Positions 39,195 through 47,557 are shown, numbered from the stretch's first letter. The stretch: DNA of 64,000 nt from Chitinophaga pinensis (GCA_902167325.1 LR632930.1:4030001-4094000); one strand, 5' to 3'. Numbers and translations are program-made. The notes: generated from the sequence alone by a model not told the origin.

Positions 39195-39594
39195 TGTCGC
39201 AAACAATTAGGTGAATGAAATGCCAATACCCCGGCTAATGAGCAGGGGGAGTGGAGTTGTCAGAACCGGAATGCCGGTTTGACGGGTTGATAATTTGTTT
39301 GAAACAATGAGCTACCGCAGGTCCGGCACTCATTTTCATAGGTGTACAGAATCGATTTCATAGGCTTCGGATATAATCAGTCAATACCGATATGGACAAA
39401 TTTTAATAAATCTGAATTTAAAATTAATCATAATATGGGTATAACCAAAAATATAAATTTACCGATGAGGGTTAATTTGCAGTTAAAGAGGGTTAATAGA
39501 GTATGGGTCAGTTGACTTTCAAATGTTTATTATCGTGGAAAAAATGTTAACTTTTTTTTATGCAAGTTGGCAATATTTATAATTTTTTAGTCTG
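39195..39594. other. AT-rich divergent intergenic region
   Basis: 400 bp between the start of the giant reverse-strand gene and the rpmI promoter. The part next to the giant gene should hold that gene's promoter, but no clear TAnnTTTG element was found on the reverse strand. The half nearer rpmI is very AT-rich. An infC gene, usually found just before rpmI, is absent here. Confidence 0.5.
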
Positions 39595-39628
39595 TTTGTG
39601 CTTTTTGTAAAATAATTAACTACCTTTG
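39595..39628 (+). promoter_or_regulatory. Promoter of rpmI-rplT
   Basis: TTTG at 39595-39598 and a perfect TAnnTTTG (TACCTTTG, 39621-39628) are separated by 22 bp, within the 17-23 bp range of Bacteroidota housekeeping promoters. The rpmI ATG is only 21 bp downstream, leaving a leader of about 15 bases. An autoregulatory L20-binding leader before rpmI is therefore unlikely. Confidence 0.75.
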
Positions 39629-39648
39629 CAGACCAAATTCGTAGTAAG

Positions 39649-39846
39649 ATGCCTAAAGTAAAGACTCATAGCCGTGCGAAGAAGACGTTTACGGTGACCG
39701 GCAGCGGAGCGATCAAACGTCCGAAAGCATATAAAAGTCACCTGTTGACCAAAAAGTCAAACAAAAGGAAACGCTCTCTCAGAGGAAGTAGCCTGGTAGC
39801 AGATGCCAATCTGAACCTGGTAAAGCGTATGCTTGTACTTCGCTAA
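39649..39846 (+). CDS. rpmI: 50S ribosomal protein L35
   Basis: 65 residues, Lys/Arg-rich, with the family start MPKVKTHSRAKKTFTVTGSG, then KSHLLTKKSNKRKRSLRG. It is a structural protein of the large ribosomal subunit. It is followed 39 bp later by rplT, the conserved neighbour. The usual third member, infC, is not upstream; the neighbour there is the divergent giant gene. Confidence 0.96.
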   Translation: MPKVKTHSRAKKTFTVTGSGAIKRPKAYKSHLLTKKSNKRKRSLRGSSLVADANLNLVKRMLVLR

Positions 39847-39885
39847 CTCAATCAATTTTGTTAAACAAGTTTTAAAAAGCATAAC

Positions 39886-40230
39886 ATGCCTCGTTCCGTA
39901 AACGCAGTTGCGTCCAGAGCCAGAAGAAAAAAGATCTTGAAGCAAGCCAAAGGCTTCTATGGTAAGCGTAAAAACGTATATACCGTAGCCAAGAACGTAC
40001 TGGAGAAAGGGCTCACCTATAGCTATGTAGGTCGCAAGCTGAAGAAAAGAGAATATCGTACCCTGTGGATTGCACGTATTAACGCAGCAGCCCGCGCAGA
40101 AGGGATGACCTACTCTCAACTGATCCACAGACTCACCGAAAAGAATGTTGGTCTCAACCGTAAAGTTCTGGCAGATCTCGCCATGAACGAACCTGAGACT
40201 TTCAAGTCACTCGTTGCTTCTGTAAAATAA
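39886..40230 (+). CDS. rplT: 50S ribosomal protein L20
   Basis: 114 residues with the diagnostic start MPRSVNAVASRARRKKILKQ and the central motifs YRTLWIARINAAARAEGMTY and SQLIHRLTEKNVGLNRK. It binds 23S rRNA early in assembly of the large subunit. It is second in the rpmI-rplT operon and is closed by a strong terminator. Confidence 0.97.
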   Translation: MPRSVNAVASRARRKKILKQAKGFYGKRKNVYTVAKNVLEKGLTYSYVGRKLKKREYRTLWIARINAAARAEGMTYSQLIHRLTEKNVGLNRKVLADLAMNEPETFKSLVASVK

Positions 40231-40254
40231 GTCGATAACACATCGCTATAAATC

Positions 40255-40282
40255 AACCGGTTACTATGTAACCGGTTTTTTT
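40255..40282 (+). terminator. Rho-independent terminator after rplT
   Basis: Perfect 10-bp stem AACCGGTTAC (40255-40264) / GTAACCGGTT (40268-40277) with a 3-base loop, running into seven consecutive T (40276-40282). Confidence 0.9.
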
Positions 40283-40630
40283 ATGCCCTACCCGGAGCAT
40301 ATCCTTCTCTTCCCTAAATAATTCCCGGACCGCGAAGATAATCTAAGCTTCCAGCCAATCCTTCCCCCGTCGTTTCATCAAATCATTCCCTGTACATAAC
40401 CTAAGTATCCCGGAACAACAATAGGGGAAATGCAATCTTCACCCATATAGATACATCTCCTGCCACCAATAAGCTACATGCATTGTAAGGCTCCACCTTT
40501 GCAACATCAGGATTCCCAAGCATCGGTCATCTGGACAGGTTCAGGAGAAGAGATTTAACATATTGGCTATCATCAATTTGCATGACCGAAGGGGAGGAAT
40601 AGGGACAAAAGCGGGACGATTCTGCCTTAA
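40283..40630. other. Intergenic stretch between convergent genes, no recognised element
   Basis: About 350 bp between the rplT terminator and the end of the winged-helix regulator gene. No gene, RNA or repeat is apparent. Confidence 0.5.
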
Positions 40631-41521
40631 TTAAGCGCTAATTTCAAGCTTATAGCCTTTGCCGCGTATAACAACAATGTTGATATTGGGATCTGGCTCC
40701 AGCTTCTTTCTAAGTTTTGAAATGAATACATCCAGGCTGCGTCCCACAATAACGCCGTCGTCTTCCCATATCTCTTTTTGCAACCGGCTTCTCGCTATGG
40801 TCTGGTTAGGCGACAACGCGAAAATGCGCAGTAAACGCGTTTCCGTACCAGTCAGGTCAATGGTGTTTTCCTTTATTACCAGTTGCCGTTCCTGCGCATT
40901 AAACACGACCGATCCAAAAGTTAACATGCCGGTATTTTGATTGACAGGCTCGGCTTTTCGTGGTTTAACCGATCTGAAAAAAACGAAACCAACAAATGCT
41001 AAAAATGACAGGCTGCCCAGCAGGTATCCCTGCTTTGTGTTAATTATGCTTTTCGGTTTAAACTTAATGTTGACCAGGTAACACCCCCTGGGTTGCACTC
41101 TTCCTCTACAGGCTACAATATCATCTCTTTTATTGTTGGATATAGCGTATCCATAGACTACACTGGAGTTGTTACAGTTCAGAACATTAACAACATAATC
41201 ACTTGCGAGCGGGTCATTGGCCAACAAACGCCGGGTAGTATTCACCAGCGAGTCCGGTTGAAACGTAAGCTCATTCTCAAAGCTGATCTGGTATTCATTT
41301 TCAGCGATCTTTTTTACCGGGAGCACCCTTGATCTGCTGTCGCCCGACTGTGTAAGTAGTTCATCACCTATCTTCCGGAGCAAAACTTCCCTCTTGGCGA
41401 TATCAAAACCGTCACCGTCAATCATATTGAAAGCCAGGCATATTACAGATATACAAAGGATCAATATCAATGCCCACAGGTATTTGCGTTTTCCGGAAAG
41501 CAGATTTCGGCTATGTAACAT
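40631..41521 (-). CDS. Membrane-anchored winged-helix transcription regulator (ToxR-like layout)
   Basis: 296 residues. TM1 at ~14-32 (YLWALILILCISVICLAF), an extracytoplasmic domain at ~33-165 with two Cys (VLNCNNS, VACRGR), TM2 at ~167-184 (LLGSLSFLAFVGFVFF), then a cytoplasmic OmpR/PhoB-type winged helix (~200-296: GSVVFNAQERQLVI, LTGTETRLLRIFALSPNQ, SLDVFISKLRKKLEPDPNIN, IRGKGYKLE). There is no receiver domain. It probably senses an envelope signal and binds DNA directly from the membrane. It is divergent from a small exported protein gene, its likely target. The family assignment of the DNA-binding domain is firm; the signal is unknown. Confidence 0.85.
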   Translation of the reverse strand: MLHSRNLLSGKRKYLWALILILCISVICLAFNMIDGDGFDIAKREVLLRKIGDELLTQSGDSRSRVLPVKKIAENEYQISFENELTFQPDSLVNTTRRLLANDPLASDYVVNVLNCNNSSVVYGYAISNNKRDDIVACRGRVQPRGCYLVNIKFKPKSIINTKQGYLLGSLSFLAFVGFVFFRSVKPRKAEPVNQNTGMLTFGSVVFNAQERQLVIKENTIDLTGTETRLLRIFALSPNQTIARSRLQKEIWEDDGVIVGRSLDVFISKLRKKLEPDPNINIVVIRGKGYKLEISA

Positions 41522-41541
41522 ACCCTTTTACGATTTATTTA

Positions 41542-41571
41542 CAAAGGTTACACTTTTATTTACAATCCAAA
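41542..41571 (-). promoter_or_regulatory. Possible promoter of the winged-helix regulator gene
   Basis: On the reverse strand, TTTG (41568-41571) and AACCTTTG (41542-41549; one mismatch to TAnnTTTG) are spaced by 18 bp, about 20 bp before the start codon. It shares the divergent intergenic region with the exported-protein gene. Confidence 0.4.
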
Positions 41572-41703
41572 TCCCCCGAGTTGAAAGACATCAAAGTAAT
41601 TTAGCGATATCAACGTTGCCAGGAAATGAAAAACAAAAGAAATGCCTTCAACGGATCTGATTTACCTGGAGATACTTTTATGTTAATTAAACCAATAAAG
41701 ATT

Positions 41704-42243
41704 ATGAAAAAAGTTATTTATGCACTGATCTTACCGCTTGTTGTGATAAGCGGACTCGTATTCGCTAATCGCGATATCAAAAATGATACTTCTAAAGAAT
41801 CCATCACAAAGCCACGCTGTGCTGCTGAAAGGGAAGACGAACGTAAAAAATGGGAAGCTACCCCGGAGGGTATTAAGTTCAAAGAATGGGAAGCATCTCC
41901 CGTTGGGCAAAAAGTGCTTTCCGGTGCTAAAAAAATAAGGCCGCATATAAGCGATTCTACCAGTATGGAGGCTGTTGTAACTTCTCTTTCCCTTCCACCA
42001 GGCTCCCGATTAGGTTTCGGCGTGATGGCCAGGATTAATGGAGACGATTACATTGTAACTTTTCAGCCGGAAAAGTCACAACTTGAGCAATTGCAAAGCC
42101 TGAAAGTAGATGACAAAATAGTTTTAAAAAGCCATGTTGTATCGTACGCGCCCAAGTATTCATATCCAATCGTATCAGTCTACTATGTAGAACGGGATGG
42201 TAAAATGATTTACAAACGTGTTCCTCCCAAAGACGGTTGCTAA
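41704..42243 (+). CDS. Hypothetical exported protein divergent from the membrane regulator
   Basis: 179 residues from the ATG at 41704, chosen because MKKVIYALILPLVVISGLVFA is a clean signal peptide; the frame extends further upstream without support. The mature part is charged and helical at first (EREDERKKWEATPEGIKFKEW), then beta-like (LGFGVMARINGDDYIVTFQP, VDDKIVLKSHVVSYAPKY). It ends in Cys, with one other Cys in the mature part. It is not recognised as a known family. Its placement head-to-head with the ToxR-like regulator suggests that the regulator controls it, and that both belong to one envelope-sensing pair. Confidence 0.6.
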   Translation: MKKVIYALILPLVVISGLVFANRDIKNDTSKESITKPRCAAEREDERKKWEATPEGIKFKEWEASPVGQKVLSGAKKIRPHISDSTSMEAVVTSLSLPPGSRLGFGVMARINGDDYIVTFQPEKSQLEQLQSLKVDDKIVLKSHVVSYAPKYSYPIVSVYYVERDGKMIYKRVPPKDGC

Positions 42244-42602
42244 GTACATAAATTATAAAACAGCCGCAGATATATACTTTGTTACTGATACTTATTAGTC
42301 CCTCTGGATGTATTGAAAACAATGATCCGGGGGGACAAAATTCAATCGTCAGTCAATTAGCCATAAAGTGATACTATTTTACCTGTAATAAACAGACGAT
42401 TTTTAGCTTCATTCTGACGGCAGGCAATCACATTACCAGCTTAAATACACACGGCAAAAATGTTGTAAAACATTCTCAAGAATGGCCCACGCAAGGTGAT
42501 GCAAGGCTGTGTTAAGCTGAACAATAACAAGTAGCAACGCTATTCCTGATAACCAAATCCGGTGCGCAAGAAATGGAGAAATGGAAGGCTGCAGTGGGAG
42601 AG

Positions 42603-42960
42603 AAGCCATTTCAGGATTCGCCTTTCCGTATGATCTGCCTGAATGACAAGAATCAACTGAGACGCCCGGATTAAAAGAGGGCAAAGGCAGTTTAGTAAAC
42701 AAGCTTAAAATAAACCCTGCAGGTATCTTATTGAAGCATCCTTGAAATGGCCTAAATAAGGCGATTTGAGGTCGCATTAAGCGAGACAGGTAAATGTCTG
42801 GGAAATAACCAGGAGGGTCTGGATAAGCCCCCTAATGGGCAATAACCCTACTCCTGACAGCCCCAACACATCTGGCAGGGCCCATATCAGCAAACTCCCA
42901 CAAGTGGGATAAAAGCCATTTCAGGATTCGCCATTCCGTAAGATCTGCCTGAATGACAAG
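42603..42960. repeat. 48-bp direct repeat pair, 310 bp apart
   Basis: The sequences at 42603-42650 and 42913-42960 are the same 48-bp segment with only two mismatches; both begin AAGCCATTTCAGGATTCGCC and end GAATGACAAG. Each is followed within ~20-30 bp by a second shared piece (AAAGAGGGCAAAGGC-like). This suggests a ~310-bp tandem duplication that has diverged except for this core. Confidence 0.8.
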
Positions 42961-43006
42961 TAGGAGGTACCGGAAATTCCCGATAAAAAGAGGGGCAAAG
43001 GCCGTG

Positions 43007-43380
43007 GAAGGCAGTGTAGAGGCAGTCTACCCTTAGTGTAATGGGCATCTAAAGGCTGTGCAAAGGCAGTCCGGAGGCAGTAACAAGGCTTTGAAGAGGC
43101 AGGAAAAATGTTTTAGAAGACAATCCAAAGACATTTCCCGAAGAGGAAAGCAGCAACCTTGCTTTAGGGTTTCCTAATGAAACGTAGAAATCATAACCAG
43201 ACTCAGTATGATTACCGTGCGAATGCAGCGCTATTAGCGTATGGGTAGCGCGCTATTACAGTACAGTAACAGCGCTATTAGCGTATAGCTAGCGCGCTAT
43301 TACAGCGCGATTACAGCGCAATTAGAGCGCAATTAGAGCGGAATTAGAGCGCGATTAGAGCACGATTACAGTACGATTAG
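43007..43380. repeat. Degenerate 11-bp tandem repeat array
   Basis: From 43227 to 43380 there are exactly 14 consecutive 11-mers of consensus AGCGCNATTA(G/C); seven near-identical ones fill 43304-43380. The same 11-bp register holds upstream for AAGGC-type units at 43007, 43018, 43051, 43062, 43073, 43084 and 43095, so one phase spans ~34 units. Units contain TAG/TAA and 11 is not a multiple of three, so the array is non-coding. TAGCGCGCTA palindromes occur at two places within it. Confidence 0.8.
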
Positions 43381-43744
43381 AATGAGGATTGCAGGCCAGT
43401 TACTCCGGGACTAAAGGCCGGTAACAAACAGGCTGCCGCCTGGGTTAAACAGCACAAGGAAACGATTCCTCAGTACAAGCCCGGCTCCACCTGAGCTGCA
43501 ATAATCTAACTCCCCAACAATCTCATGTAAATACGGGTATTCTAAAGAAACGATGGAAGAAAAGAGAGGAAAAACAAAAAGATCCTCAAGATCCAATATG
43601 TAAGGCTAAATCTATATCATTGCTAAACACTGTAAAGCTATTACAGTTATAACCATCTTCAATCAATCCCAACTGTAAGGTTTTTTAGTACAAGACAAAG
43701 AAGCGACACCCCGTAGTTACTTCACCCTTGCTCCACAATACATC

Positions 43745-43810
43745 TACGGTTACTCCACGGTTACTCCACGGTTACAGCACAGATAGTGTACCTGTAATGT
43801 ACCTTTTAGG
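43745..43810. repeat. Second block of 11-bp tandem repeats
   Basis: Six consecutive 11-mers: TACGGTTACTC, CACGGTTACTC, CACGGTTACAG, CACAGATAGTG, TACCTGTAATG, TACCTTTTAGG. The first three are nearly identical. The unit length is the same as in the block at 43007-43380, with a different consensus. Confidence 0.65.
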
Positions 43811-44102
43811 CAGTTGCAAGTTTTACAAAAAGTCAAAACCAGCCACAGTGGCCAGTTGCAACAGGATACTGTGAAATTGTATACGGAAAATGGCGCACCC
43901 CCAACAAAAAAACGGCAAAAAGTGGGACAGGTAATTGCGCAGCACAATGCTAACCAACTGCTAAACAGTGGCCTTGTGCGATAAAGTGAAGAAATTTATT
44001 ATGGATTAAAAGGTAGAATCAGGGAGTGGGAGAAAGTGTTAATATAGTATCACTAAAGAGCGTATTGCCTTATAACGTGTAGTGATGGCAAGTGCAGCAC
44101 GC

Positions 44103-44909
44103 TTATCCCCTGTACACCGCGTACCCTTCCTGCCATGTCAGATCCGGTACCTGCCCGGACTCAAATATCCCAAACACCGCGGAACCACTCCCGCTCATAC
44201 TGGCATACACTGCACCGGTATCATACAACCGGTCGCGTATCGCAGCAATCTCCGAATGTTTCGTAAAGACCGCGGCCTCAAAATCATTCTTCAACCTGCC
44301 TTTCCAGCTTTTTACATCCTTCCAGTTGATTTCACGCAAAGGAACTTCCGGATCGCCGGGCTGCAATTGACTGAACGCCCATCCTGTATTTACATGAATG
44401 CCGGGATGTACGAGCAATATCTCATAAGCTGAAAGATCTACCGAAAAAGGTTCCAGTATCTCCCCGCGGCCTTTGGCGAGGCTCACGCGGTTCTGAATAA
44501 AAAAGGGGCAATCACTCCCCAGCTGCGCAGCATATGCTTCCAGCCGGGCATCGGTAAGCCCCAGGTTATACTTGATGTTGAGAAGTTTCAGTGTGAATGC
44601 ACCGTCTGATGAACCACCACCCAGTCCGGCCCCGGTAGGGATCACTTTATGTAAATGCAGCTGTATGGCCGGCAGTTCGGGAAAATCCTGTTTCAGCAAC
44701 TGGTAGGCCCGCATGCATAAATTATCGGCAGCATCACCGGGGATAGCGATCCCTGACTGGCTAAACGCAGTTTCTTTTGCAGTTATCACCTCCAGCACAT
44801 CGCGGACGGGCAGGGGGTAAAACACGGTTTCAAGGTCATGAAAACCATCGTCCCGCTTACGCAGGATGTGCAGACCCAGATTGATTTTACAGTTAGGAAA
44901 AACGATCAC
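44103..44909 (-). CDS. ispE: 4-diphosphocytidyl-2-C-methyl-D-erythritol kinase
   Basis: 268 residues. This GHMP-family kinase phosphorylates CDP-methylerythritol at the 2-hydroxyl with ATP in the MEP (non-mevalonate) isoprenoid pathway. The N-terminus FPNCKINLGLHILRKRDDGFHDLET is diagnostic, with catalytic Lys8. The ATP-binding glycine loop PTGAGLGGGSSDGA is at residues 91-104 and the catalytic Asp133 is in LGSDCPFF. The C-terminal GHMP motif YASMSGSGSAVFG is present. It uses a GTG start at 44909. It lies 6 bp downstream of the bifunctional-nuclease-family gene, so the two are probably one transcript. Confidence 0.95.
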   Translation of the reverse strand: MIVFPNCKINLGLHILRKRDDGFHDLETVFYPLPVRDVLEVITAKETAFSQSGIAIPGDAADNLCMRAYQLLKQDFPELPAIQLHLHKVIPTGAGLGGGSSDGAFTLKLLNIKYNLGLTDARLEAYAAQLGSDCPFFIQNRVSLAKGRGEILEPFSVDLSAYEILLVHPGIHVNTGWAFSQLQPGDPEVPLREINWKDVKSWKGRLKNDFEAAVFTKHSEIAAIRDRLYDTGAVYASMSGSGSAVFGIFESGQVPDLTWQEGYAVYRG

Positions 44910-44915
44910 TTCCGG

Positions 44916-45518
44916 TTATTTGCTTTTACGGCTGTTGATCTCATCGCGGATGGCAATGGCACGGATATAGTCTTCCTGCTCCAGCACCTCCTGCAGGAGC
45001 GTGTTCAGCTCATCGACGTTGAGGGCTTTCAGATCATCTTCCGTACCTTTTTCATGTTCTGAAATGGAAGGAGTGCCTGCTGCCTTGGTGGTTTTCTTAC
45101 CGGCGGGATCGTCCAGCAGAATACCGGCACTGTTGAGGATGTTCTCGTATGTGTAGATGGGGCATCCGAAACGCACGGCAAGCGCCAGGGCATCGGATGT
45201 GCGCGAATCTATCTCTATGGTATCGTCGTTATTGGAGCAAACCAGTTTGGAATAGAATATCCCTTCCTGCAGATTACTGATCACCACTTCATGCAGCTCT
45301 ATACTGAAGGCATTCATGAAGTTCTTCATAAGATCGTGGGTTAACGGTCTGCTCGGTTGCATTTTTTCCAGCGCTACCGCAATGGCTTGTGCTTCAAACC
45401 CGCCAATTACGATGGGAAGCCTTCTCAATCCGTTGACTTCTCCAAGTACAACGGCATAAGAATGGGTTTGTGTAATACTGTGCGACAGTGCGACTATTTC
45501 CAATTCTATTTTTCTCAT
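44916..45518 (-). CDS. Bifunctional nuclease (BFN/DUF151) family protein with C-terminal UVR-like motif
   Basis: 200 residues. The first ~135 residues form the BFN/DUF151 domain: VALSHSITQTHSYAVVLGE, RRLPIVIGGFEAQAIAVAL, RPLTHDLMKNFMN and IDSRTSDALALAVRFGCPIY. The C-terminal ~35 residues (LNTLLQEVLEQEDYIRAIAI) resemble the UvrB/UvrC interaction motif. A linker of low complexity joins them. Members have been reported to have nuclease activity in plants, but the bacterial role is unsettled. It is upstream of ispE on the same strand with a 6-bp gap. Confidence 0.88.
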   Translation of the reverse strand: MRKIELEIVALSHSITQTHSYAVVLGEVNGLRRLPIVIGGFEAQAIAVALEKMQPSRPLTHDLMKNFMNAFSIELHEVVISNLQEGIFYSKLVCSNNDDTIEIDSRTSDALALAVRFGCPIYTYENILNSAGILLDDPAGKKTTKAAGTPSISEHEKGTEDDLKALNVDELNTLLQEVLEQEDYIRAIAIRDEINSRKSK

Positions 45519-45597
45519 ACGGTCATTATGCGTAAGCGCTCACAATTAAACGTGTATAAGACGTGAAGTTAGAAAAATATTCGATATAGAAAAAGGA

Positions 45598-45669
45598 TTG
45601 ACTGCCGCAGTATGCGAAGGAGGCCGGTTTTATTTTCCGGATATCGCCTCGCACAAAGACGGCAGTCAA
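45598..45669 (-). terminator. Long imperfect hairpin after etfA, probable terminator
   Basis: A perfect 10-bp outer stem (TTGACTGCCG, 45598-45607 / CGGCAGTCAA, 45660-45669) encloses an inner stem with a bulge (TGCGAAGG / CCTCGCA). It starts 10 bp after the etfA stop on the reverse strand. A T-rich stretch on the reverse strand follows (TTTTTCTATATC). It could instead be a processing or stability element. Confidence 0.55.
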
Positions 45670-45679
45670 CAGATTATCA

Positions 45680-46651
45680 TTAATTTCCTTTATACTTCTT
45701 TACAGCTTCGGTCAGCTTGGGCACTACTTCAAACGCATCGCCGACAATACCATAGTCTGCCGCCTTAAAGAAAGGCGCTTCCGGGTCTTTATTGATCACA
45801 ACGATGGTCTTGCTGCCATTCACACCTGCCAGGTGCTGTATAGCCCCTGAAATGCCGATGGCGATATAAAGATTAGGACGTACGGTAAAGCCTGTCTGTC
45901 CTACGTGCTCATGATGCGGTCTCCATCCGGAATCTGCAACGGGACGGCTGCACGCTGTGGCAGCGCCCAGTGTATGCGCGAGATCTTCCACGATACCCCA
46001 ATGCTCGGGACCTTTGAGGCCACGCCCGCCACTTACCACGATCTCTGCTTCCGTCAAAGGAACCTCGCCGCTAACGGTCTCCACTTTCAGGGATTTGATC
46101 CGGAAATCGGCGTCAGTCAGTCCGGCTGCGAAAGCCTCAACCGCAGCGCTGCCTTCTCCGGCAACCGGCGAAAAGGAGTTAGGCATTACGGATACGATCT
46201 TTTTATCGGTGCCGATGCTTACGTTGGCGAAAGCCTTACCGGAAAACACGTTCTTCTTTACCACGAAACCTGCGGTGGTATCGGGCAGTCCGATAGCGCC
46301 TGCCACAAAACCGGCTTTCAGTTTGGCGGAAAGCTGCGGGGCAATGGAGCGCCCGGCGAAGTTGTGGGAGAATACGATAACGGAAGCATTTTCTTTCGCT
46401 ACTGCTTCGGCAATGAGCTTAGTGGTGGCGCCTGCTTCCGGCTCATTGAGCCTGGCATCGGCCACGTGGAGTACTTTGGATGCGCCGTATTGCCCCAGGG
46501 CGGAAAGTTCTGCTGCGCCTACCTCACCAACAGCAATGGCAATGGCGGGCACACCCAGCTGCTGTGCTATTTTAGCGCCGTATTGAACGGCTTCCAGTGC
46601 TGATTTCTTAACTTTTCCCTGAAACTGATCGGCAAATATGATGACTGACAT
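45680..46651 (-). CDS. etfA: Electron transfer flavoprotein subunit alpha
   Basis: 323 residues. With EtfB it forms the FAD-carrying heterodimer that takes electrons from acyl-CoA dehydrogenases and passes them to the quinone pool. The C-terminal FAD-binding domain is intact: VVSGGRGLKGPEHWGIVEDL, GAATACSRPVADSGWRPHHE, VGQTGFTVRPNLYIAIGISG and AIQHLAGVNGSKTIVVINKD. The N-terminal domain I starts MSVIIFADQFQGKVKKSA. It lies 51 bp after etfB, as in most Bacteroidota, and a large hairpin follows. Confidence 0.95.
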   Translation of the reverse strand: MSVIIFADQFQGKVKKSALEAVQYGAKIAQQLGVPAIAIAVGEVGAAELSALGQYGASKVLHVADARLNEPEAGATTKLIAEAVAKENASVIVFSHNFAGRSIAPQLSAKLKAGFVAGAIGLPDTTAGFVVKKNVFSGKAFANVSIGTDKKIVSVMPNSFSPVAGEGSAAVEAFAAGLTDADFRIKSLKVETVSGEVPLTEAEIVVSGGRGLKGPEHWGIVEDLAHTLGAATACSRPVADSGWRPHHEHVGQTGFTVRPNLYIAIGISGAIQHLAGVNGSKTIVVINKDPEAPFFKAADYGIVGDAFEVVPKLTEAVKKYKGN

Positions 46652-46702
46652 TTTCTTCTTTTTTAATGAATTTGAAATGATGGAATAGGGGAGCGGTGTG
46701 GT

Positions 46703-47443
46703 TTAGAATACTTTGGCTTCTTCATGCAGCAGGCGGGCAAGTTCTTCCACCTGGTCGGCCGCAATCAGTTTCACGCCTGCTTTGGCAGGGGGCAGCTCAA
46801 AGGATACCACACTGGTCAGGTGCTCTGCCGCTACCGGCTCCACCACTTTCAGGGGCTTGGTACGTGCCGCCATGATGCCGCGCATGTTGGGGATGCGGGC
46901 TTCGGCCATGCCTTTCTGGGCACTCAGGGCCAGGGGCAGCGTTACTTCCACTGTTTCCTCACCACCTTCGATCTCACGCACCAGCGTGGCGGTAGTGCCG
47001 TTTACATCCAGTTTGCTGGCGATAGACACAAAGGGAAGCCCCAGCAGCTCCGCTAACATGCCGCCTACCGACGAGCCGTTATAATCTATCGTTTCCTTAC
47101 CGGTAAAAATCAGGTCGTATTGCTCCTGTTGCGCCACCGCGGCTATCTGCGAGGCAATGTAAAAACTATCGTGACTGTCGGCATTCACACGGAATGCTTC
47201 ATCTCCGCCAAGGGCAAGCGCCTTGCGGATTACGGCTTCTGTATCGGCACCGCCTACCGTGATCAGATGAACCGTTGCTCCCTGCGTTTCCTTCAGCTCC
47301 AGGGCTCTTACCAGCGCATACCACTCATCGTACGGGTTGATGATGAACTGCACTCCCGCCTCACTGAATTTCGTGTTGTTGTCCGTGAAAGCTATTTTTG
47401 CAGTTGTGTCTGGCGTTTTACTGATACATACTAAGATCTTCAT
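46703..47443 (-). CDS. etfB: Electron transfer flavoprotein subunit beta
   Basis: 246 residues from the ATG at 47443 (MKILVCISKTPDTTAKIAF), the standard family start. The open frame runs 450 bp further upstream through the divergent TPR gene, but that extension is antisense to other genes and has no support. Key motifs: INPYDEWYALVRALELKE, HLITVGGADTEAVIRKALAL, DLIFTGKETIDYNGSSVGGM and EARIPNMRGIMAARTKPL (AMP-binding and docking region). A good -7 element lies about 40 bp upstream of the start codon. It is the first gene of the etfBA operon. Confidence 0.94.
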   Translation of the reverse strand: MKILVCISKTPDTTAKIAFTDNNTKFSEAGVQFIINPYDEWYALVRALELKETQGATVHLITVGGADTEAVIRKALALGGDEAFRVNADSHDSFYIASQIAAVAQQEQYDLIFTGKETIDYNGSSVGGMLAELLGLPFVSIASKLDVNGTTATLVREIEGGEETVEVTLPLALSAQKGMAEARIPNMRGIMAARTKPLKVVEPVAAEHLTSVVSFELPPAKAGVKLIAADQVEELARLLHEEAKVF

Positions 47444-47482
47444 ATCCGTTTTTTCTGGTTTTGGTGAAAAATGCAGTATGTA

Positions 47483-47490
47483 CAAATATA
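47483..47490 (-). promoter_or_regulatory. Promoter -7 element of etfBA
   Basis: TATATTTG on the reverse strand matches TAnnTTTG exactly, 39 bp before the etfB start codon. The expected -33 TTTG is not well conserved 19 bp upstream (GATG there). Confidence 0.5.
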
Positions 47491-47557
47491 TGGGATTTAG
47501 GGTTTCAGCCATCAGCCACGGCATCAGCTTTAACATATTGAAAAGATATCCGTCAGC

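Larger units (their letters stand above)
42244..44102. other. 1.86-kb gene-free region with 11-bp periodicity
   Basis: There is no credible gene on either strand: the longest frames are ~115 codons with no signal, motif or start context. The region holds a 48-bp direct repeat and several blocks of degenerate 11-bp tandem repeats, listed separately. It lies between the exported-protein gene and the 3' end of ispE. Confidence 0.65.

Noticed and set aside
42433..42777. Reverse-strand 114-codon frame in the gene-free region
   Set aside because: No signal, motif or codon pattern; it includes one copy of the 48-bp direct repeat and is interrupted in the second copy.
43007..43380. CRISPR or coding repeat in the 11-bp array
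   Set aside because: There are no spacers; units contain stop codons and 11 is not divisible by three.
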